A DNA stretch of 64,000 nt from Diatrype stigma (taxonomy: Eukaryota > Ascomycota > Sordariomycetes > Xylariales > Diatrypaceae), in assembly GCA_022225965.2 (NCBI GenBank), contig JAKJXP020000133.1, positions 1 to 64,000 of the forward strand. Direction: 5' to 3'. The position numbers and the translations under genes were made by a program. Shown piece by piece: positions 59,221 to 64,000 of this stretch (position 1 is the first letter of the stretch; each line of letters opens with the position of its first letter). Below the pieces are notes generated by a model, which worked only from the letters and a program-made list of their open reading frames with translations, was not told the origin of the DNA and ran no database searches.

Positions 59221-60447
59221 TATTATTTCGTATTTAAATAAGTACAAATCTTATATTATCGGCTTAAATCCGATTTTTTTAAGACTTTCGTAAAAATACG
59301 ATATTACCAAATAAAGGCTTTTCGTAAGCCGTATAACGCTTATTTAAGTTTTTAAACCTTATTCGTTCCGTTATTATATCCTTTCGATTAATAAATGTAT
59401 ATATTATAACCTTTAAAAAAGGCAGTATTAAAAAAAGTTATTTCCATATTATAAGATTAATTTTCTAAGTTAAAAACAGCCATAAAAATAAAGAAAATCC
59501 TAATAAATATAGCGTCGGTAATAGCCCAATATACATTCTGTATTACGTAATCGTCCTTTTTTTCGAAATTTCCGCAAACCATTAATCGAATTCGGTTTCG
59601 AATCCATTTGTTATTAATATTAAACCGTTAATCCGTTATTTATTTCGATAATAAGGCTTTAATCCTAAAGAAAAAACGAATTAAATTAAATATATCCCTT
59701 TTTATTAAATTGTTATATTATATTTTAAAGGCCGGCTATTATTGCTTTTAAAAAATAAGGTCTTTTTTCGTTTTCTTTATCGTTCGAACGAATTTCGATG
59801 CTATTATTTTTTTTACTTTTAATATAAATAAAACGTATTCCGTTAATGCCCGGATGGGTTTATTACGGGTTTTATAAAAAGATTTTTTTTTATTCGTATA
59901 AAAGGCGAATAAAGTGCTAAAAGAAAAGGCTTCGGCGGCATCGATTTAAAACGTATGTCAAAAAGGGTTTTATAATTTATTCCTTTATTTTTATTACGAA
60001 TAAACCTTCGAATAATGGGTTTTTTTTATAAATTACCTACCGTAATCGAATCCATAACGGGATCCAATATTGTATTACCGAAAAAATATTCCTTTTTAAA
60101 GTTTTCGATTGCTTTTTCGAAATATTTTTTTTCGGAATTATCGGATTCCTTTTATTCCTAAACTTAAAGGAATTATTCGATATATCCGGAAATATAATTT
60201 TCGTTATCTTAATATTTTTCATTTTGGGTATAATTATTACTTTATTTTTAATAATTTCTTTTCATTTTATTTTTTTTTTAGCAATTGTTATTTTAAAATA
60301 AGAAATTCGGGCGGCGAATAAAGTTATTTGCCGCTTATTTCATATTCGGAATCGTTTTCGTTATGTTCTTTTAAAAGGGTTTTAATGCGTTATTAAAAAA
60401 TTATAACTTTCGTTTCGGTATATTTTCGTTTCGTAATAAAGTTTTTC

Positions 60448-60465
60448 TTTACGTTTAAGTTATAT
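60448..60465. repeat. Target-site duplication, left copy
   Basis: TTTACGTTTAAGTTATAT, identical to 60,958-60,975 on the other side of the LINE fragment. Confidence 0.88.
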
Positions 60466-60957
60466 ATATATATATGATATTACGCGGTCGACGGCCCAAA
60501 GGGCTATGCCGGTATACGTTTAGTTTTAGCATAATAAGAAACCTTAAACGGAAATCGAAAAGAAAAACCTACTAATTCGTACCGAAGTCGCTTTTTTGGT
60601 TACATACAAAAAATATCCAAAACGGTTTTTGTTCGCTTTTTGTTATAAAAAGGCCCAAAGCTATTTGTTAAATTAAAGAAAGGTTATAACGCGAAGCCGG
60701 TCCGGCCTTGCGCCGTAAACGTACGGCGTACGCATTATTAAGTGTAATACTGGTATGCTAAATAAGCGAAGGTAAATTATAAGAAGGGGAAGGGCGATAC
60801 GGGGTAACCCGTACGCCCGGTACATCGCTCCGGGTATAAATAAACCACCTGCCCCGGCCGGCGTCGACGCGACGACGACCTGACCGGCAGAACAAATTAT
60901 ACACCGCCTTTAGGGTATAAATACCCTGCCCCCCCTCCGCCCGGAAATTTTTCCCTT
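60466..60957 (-). mobile_element. 5'-truncated LINE copy, nested in copia
   Basis: About 490 bp matching the 3' end of the LINE at 6,190-6,690, including GCGGTCGACGGCCCAAAGGG and ending in an (AT)n tail on the left. It is flanked by 18-bp direct repeats TTTACGTTTAAGTTATAT at 60,448-60,465 and 60,958-60,975, the expected target-site duplication of target-primed reverse transcription with early stop. Its base composition is less AT-shifted than both the host copia and the long LINE copy, for example CCTGCCCCCCCTCCGCCC versus the AT-shifted equivalent near 6,650. Confidence 0.88.
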
Positions 60958-60975
60958 TTTACGTTTAAGTTATAT
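60958..60975. repeat. Target-site duplication, right copy
   Basis: TTTACGTTTAAGTTATAT, identical to 60,448-60,465; the two copies mark the LINE insertion point in the copia pol region. Confidence 0.88.
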
Positions 60976-61649
60976 TGTATTATCGTTTCCGGTTAGGATA
61001 TTTCGTTTTCGGGTTTCGAATTAGCGAATTCGATAACGTATTATATGCTTTTATTAGCATTAATCCCTTTGCTTAATACTTTCTTAATAAACCGTATATT
61101 ACGGGCATAAATAATAATGTACTTATTCGGAACGTAAATTTTATAAATCTTCGCTTTAATATTAACGTATCCGATTAAATATGCCTTAAAAGCTTATAAA
61201 GCCATTTTATAATTTTATATAACCTTTTTATTATATATATATTTAAAGAATTCTTAAGTTTTAAAAATAAATAAGTCGTTAAGCTTTTTTTATATGGAAA
61301 TATTTAAGCTTCGAATTAATTTAATTTAAAGGCATTTATTATTTTTATTATGGCAAAATGAAAACATATTTACCAGCTTTATAGCATACTTTTCGATATA
61401 CGGCCATAAGAAATGAAATAATCCGGCTTAATTTATCGCCAAACGAAAAGAAATAATAACAAACTTTATTTCATTTTTTCCGTATGCGTTTTATTTCGAT
61501 ATATAAGGGATTGTTTTTTGCTATTATATACCTTTTTAATTTAAGAATTCGTTTATGTTATTATTAATACCGATAAATTCCTATTTTCCATCGGATTAAA
61601 AAATTTAAATTTTATATACGTCCTAACGTTTAATTTCGATTATTCATTT

Positions 61650-61800
61650 TTAAATTAAACGATGGATTTCTTCTTTTTTACGGGCAAATTTGACCCATTT
61701 AAAACCGATATGCCCATTAATTAATATAACGGAATATTTATATCTTATAATACCCATCGGTTTTACTTTATATATATCGAAATATATAATTTATAAAAGG
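61650..61800 (-). pseudogene. Copia integrase core
   Basis: Minus-strand translation gives FDIYKVKPMGIIRYKYSVIL then INGHIGFKWVKFARKKEE, the copia integrase block normally like HxDxxGP...GxKYxxxxxDDxTRxxWVxFxxxKxE. Lost Asp residues are G-to-A changes. Confidence 0.8.
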
Positions 61801-64000
61801 CAAGTTATAAAAATAATTTATTTCTTATTTATTTGCCGTTATGCCTTTATTTATAAGCATATTTTATAAATTATATCCTTCGGTATCGGAAATATAAGCC
61901 TTCGAATAATATATGTTTTTTATATGCGTTCGTAATTGGTATGCATAAACCTTTTATGCATTTAATGGAAATTAACCGTTATAAAAAATATTATTTATAT
62001 AAATAAAGGATTAAAAACGGAAATAATTGGAATAACCTTAACGTTATGTATTTATTATATATTAATAAATTCATTGCCGATTTTTTTATTAATTAAACGG
62101 TTTCCGTATTTATTAAAAATAATGCCGTTATTTCGGAAAATTTCCGAATTTATTAAGTTATAAGGCGCAATTGGGAAATATCGGATATTACCATGGGTTA
62201 TTTTAATAATATCCCTTATATTAATATAAACCTAATAACTTATAACGTTTATATTAACGCATTTAACATCGCCGCCATTCGACGATGTCATTAATTCGGA
62301 TTTATCGAGCGATTTATATAATATAAACCATTTAAAGTCGATAAAAATGTATTTACCAATTTTCGAATCGTTTATAAATATATTTCGAATAAATTATAAT
62401 ACTATAACACTTAAATCCGTTTTTATATTTAATATTCCCTTTAACGATATATTCGAAAAAGAAATAATTCCGGCTGTTATTCGATTTTTTATTTACTTTT
62501 GCCGGCATTCGAAATAAAACATTTAGCATTTTTCCGAATTATCCGAATAATATCCGTTATAACTTAAATAATAAAGGTAATATTTTATTTCCTTATACGT
62601 AAAGCATAGTTTATTTTGTTTTTATCGATATTTACGAATAAATTAAGAACTTTTTGGAATAATATTATTATTGCTTATTATTTCCGTAACTTTATTCGCT
62701 GCAATTAAAAACATAAACTTAATATTAATAAATTCGAAAACCGCCAATCGATAAATTTCCTTTTGGAATTTCTTTTACTTTAATTCGTTATAAAAAACCT
62801 TTCATTCGGTTATGCAATACTATTCGAAATATCGGCTTTTAACTTTTAACATTAAGAAAAATAACTGGAAATTTTCGGATTGCTTTATTTCGAATTGTTT
62901 TAATTTCTTCGTTCGTTATATAAACAAAACGTTAAAGTTTTTTAGAATTATGTTAATCCTTAGGATTATATTTATCCATTAAATGGCTAAAACGTACTTA
63001 TTAAATTCTAAAGCCGTTAATATTAATCTGCAAATAAATATAAAAATTTCGAACGAATCCTTTATTTTTTTTTAATTATAACCTGTATTTTTTAATTTTA
63101 GCATTATTTGCCATATAAAAAACGTTAACAAAATACGCGCATAAATGCGTTACTTTTTTTAAAAAAGAACCGCCAAAAAGGTATTTTTACTTTCCGACTT
63201 AAGGATATTCGTATAATAAAAGTATTTAAAACCGCAATATTCGGCATTATCCAAAACGGATTCCTTTTAATTCCGGAAGTTTTTTTTATTTTTAAAAAAA
63301 AGCATTTTCGAAAAGATAATAATAAAATTATTATTTATCGTAAAATCCAGTAATAATTAAAAAATAATAAAGCTTTCGTTAATAATAATTAAAACAAAAT
63401 TCGACCTAATAAAAAACCAAAATATAACGAAACTTTTATTAATAAGCAACCAAAACAATAATCGGCCCGGCAAAAACCGAAAAGCGGCAATACCTTATTA
63501 TAGCAAAATATTAAACGATAAAGGATTTATATTTCTTAGGCCAGTCTTTTTAATTTTTAATATTAATTCTTTTTAATTAACCTTTTTATTTATTTTTCGG
63601 CGTTAATTATTACGTAATAATAATTTATTTCGATGTAATAAAAAATATCGAATAAGCTTTAATATTTATTTTTAAAAAAAAGGCTAAATTTATTAATTTT
63701 ATATTATGCGGTTTTATTTATTTATAAATAATAAAAGCGGCTTATAAAAATTATTGCTAATAACTTATTACCTTTTAAATTTATAAAAAAAACTTACGGA
63801 TAAAATATATTTTAATATGGATTAATTAAGTTATTAAATTATAAAAATCTTAAAAATAAGTATTTAATTAATACTGCTTAATCGAAAATATTTTCCTTAA
63901 TATGGGTTGCATATAATTAATGCGATTTTGCTGCAAAATTTGTTATATTGAATAATATTCTAATTAATACGAATATTCGTACCTGGGCATATATAATGCC

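Larger units (their letters stand above)
57906..64000 (-). mobile_element. Ty1/copia retrotransposon (RIP-degraded), interrupted
   Basis: Minus-strand copia element in AT-rich DNA, read right to left. Integrase core near 61,650-61,800 reads YKYSVILINGHIGFKWVKFA then RKKEEIHRLI (the catalytic Asp of the ID-type strand has become Asn). RT core at 59,172-59,220 reads GKFLLIYINDIFVIS, from LLIYVDDI. RNase H end near 58,245-58,430 reads KTQYVNVRYKWIINKVEKG then TDDIVANGLTKAL. The order integrase-RT-RNase H identifies copia rather than gypsy. A LINE fragment (60,466-60,957) splits it between integrase and RT. I could not find its LTRs; the outer limits are those of the AT-rich block, and it may extend past the window. 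Confidence 0.82.

Overview
The window is one chromosome end of a filamentous ascomycete (Pezizomycotina). The evidence is a (TAACCC)n telomere at base 1, short GT-AG introns (mostly 50-220 bp, several with an ACTAAC-like branch site), fungal-type gene families, and long AT-rich blocks whose transposons carry dense C:G-to-T:A damage as left by repeat-induced point mutation (RIP). I cannot name the species from the sequence.

Layout. (1) 1-117: telomere. (2) 118-about 26,070: AT-rich, RIP-degraded transposons. A Helitron-like element (HUH Rep plus Pif1-like helicase) occurs twice in opposite orientation. The copy at 14,801-24,782 looks end-to-end; the copy at 118-5,253 is cut off by the telomere inside its Rep-helicase gene. 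Between them lies a Tad-type LINE on the minus strand (about 6,190-12,900). (3) About 26,070-57,900: a gene island of normal base composition. (4) About 57,900-64,000: AT-rich again, a RIP-degraded Ty1/copia element on the minus strand with a 5'-truncated LINE copy nested in it (60,466-60,957, 18-bp target duplication).

Gene island. 26-36 kb holds accessory metabolism: an FAD monooxygenase, a small NAD(P)-binding protein, a 2EXR/F-box-like protein, an HSL-type alpha/beta hydrolase, a NodL/LacA-type O-acetyltransferase and a P450, with no backbone synthase in view. 38.7-41.2 kb is arginyl-tRNA synthetase, a core gene with an apparent dual-targeting N-terminus, a GC-AG intron and a 7-nt last coding exon. 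42-47 kb pairs a ferric/cupric reductase with a divergent BIM1-like (X325) GPI-anchored copper protein. 48.1-52.0 kb is one 1,250-residue gene joining a helical N-terminal region, a pseudokinase and a trypsin-like protease; its architecture suggests a sensor or cell-death regulator (inference). 53.8-55.4 kb has two small genes with four copies of an unnamed Cys/His module (CGH, then C-x3/4-C, then C-x2-C). 55.8-56.7 kb is a single-pass membrane protein with a His/Pro/Gly-rich tail.

Gene models below were re-spliced by hand; exon limits are given in each entry. The ORFs in the AT-rich blocks are relics or chance reading frames.
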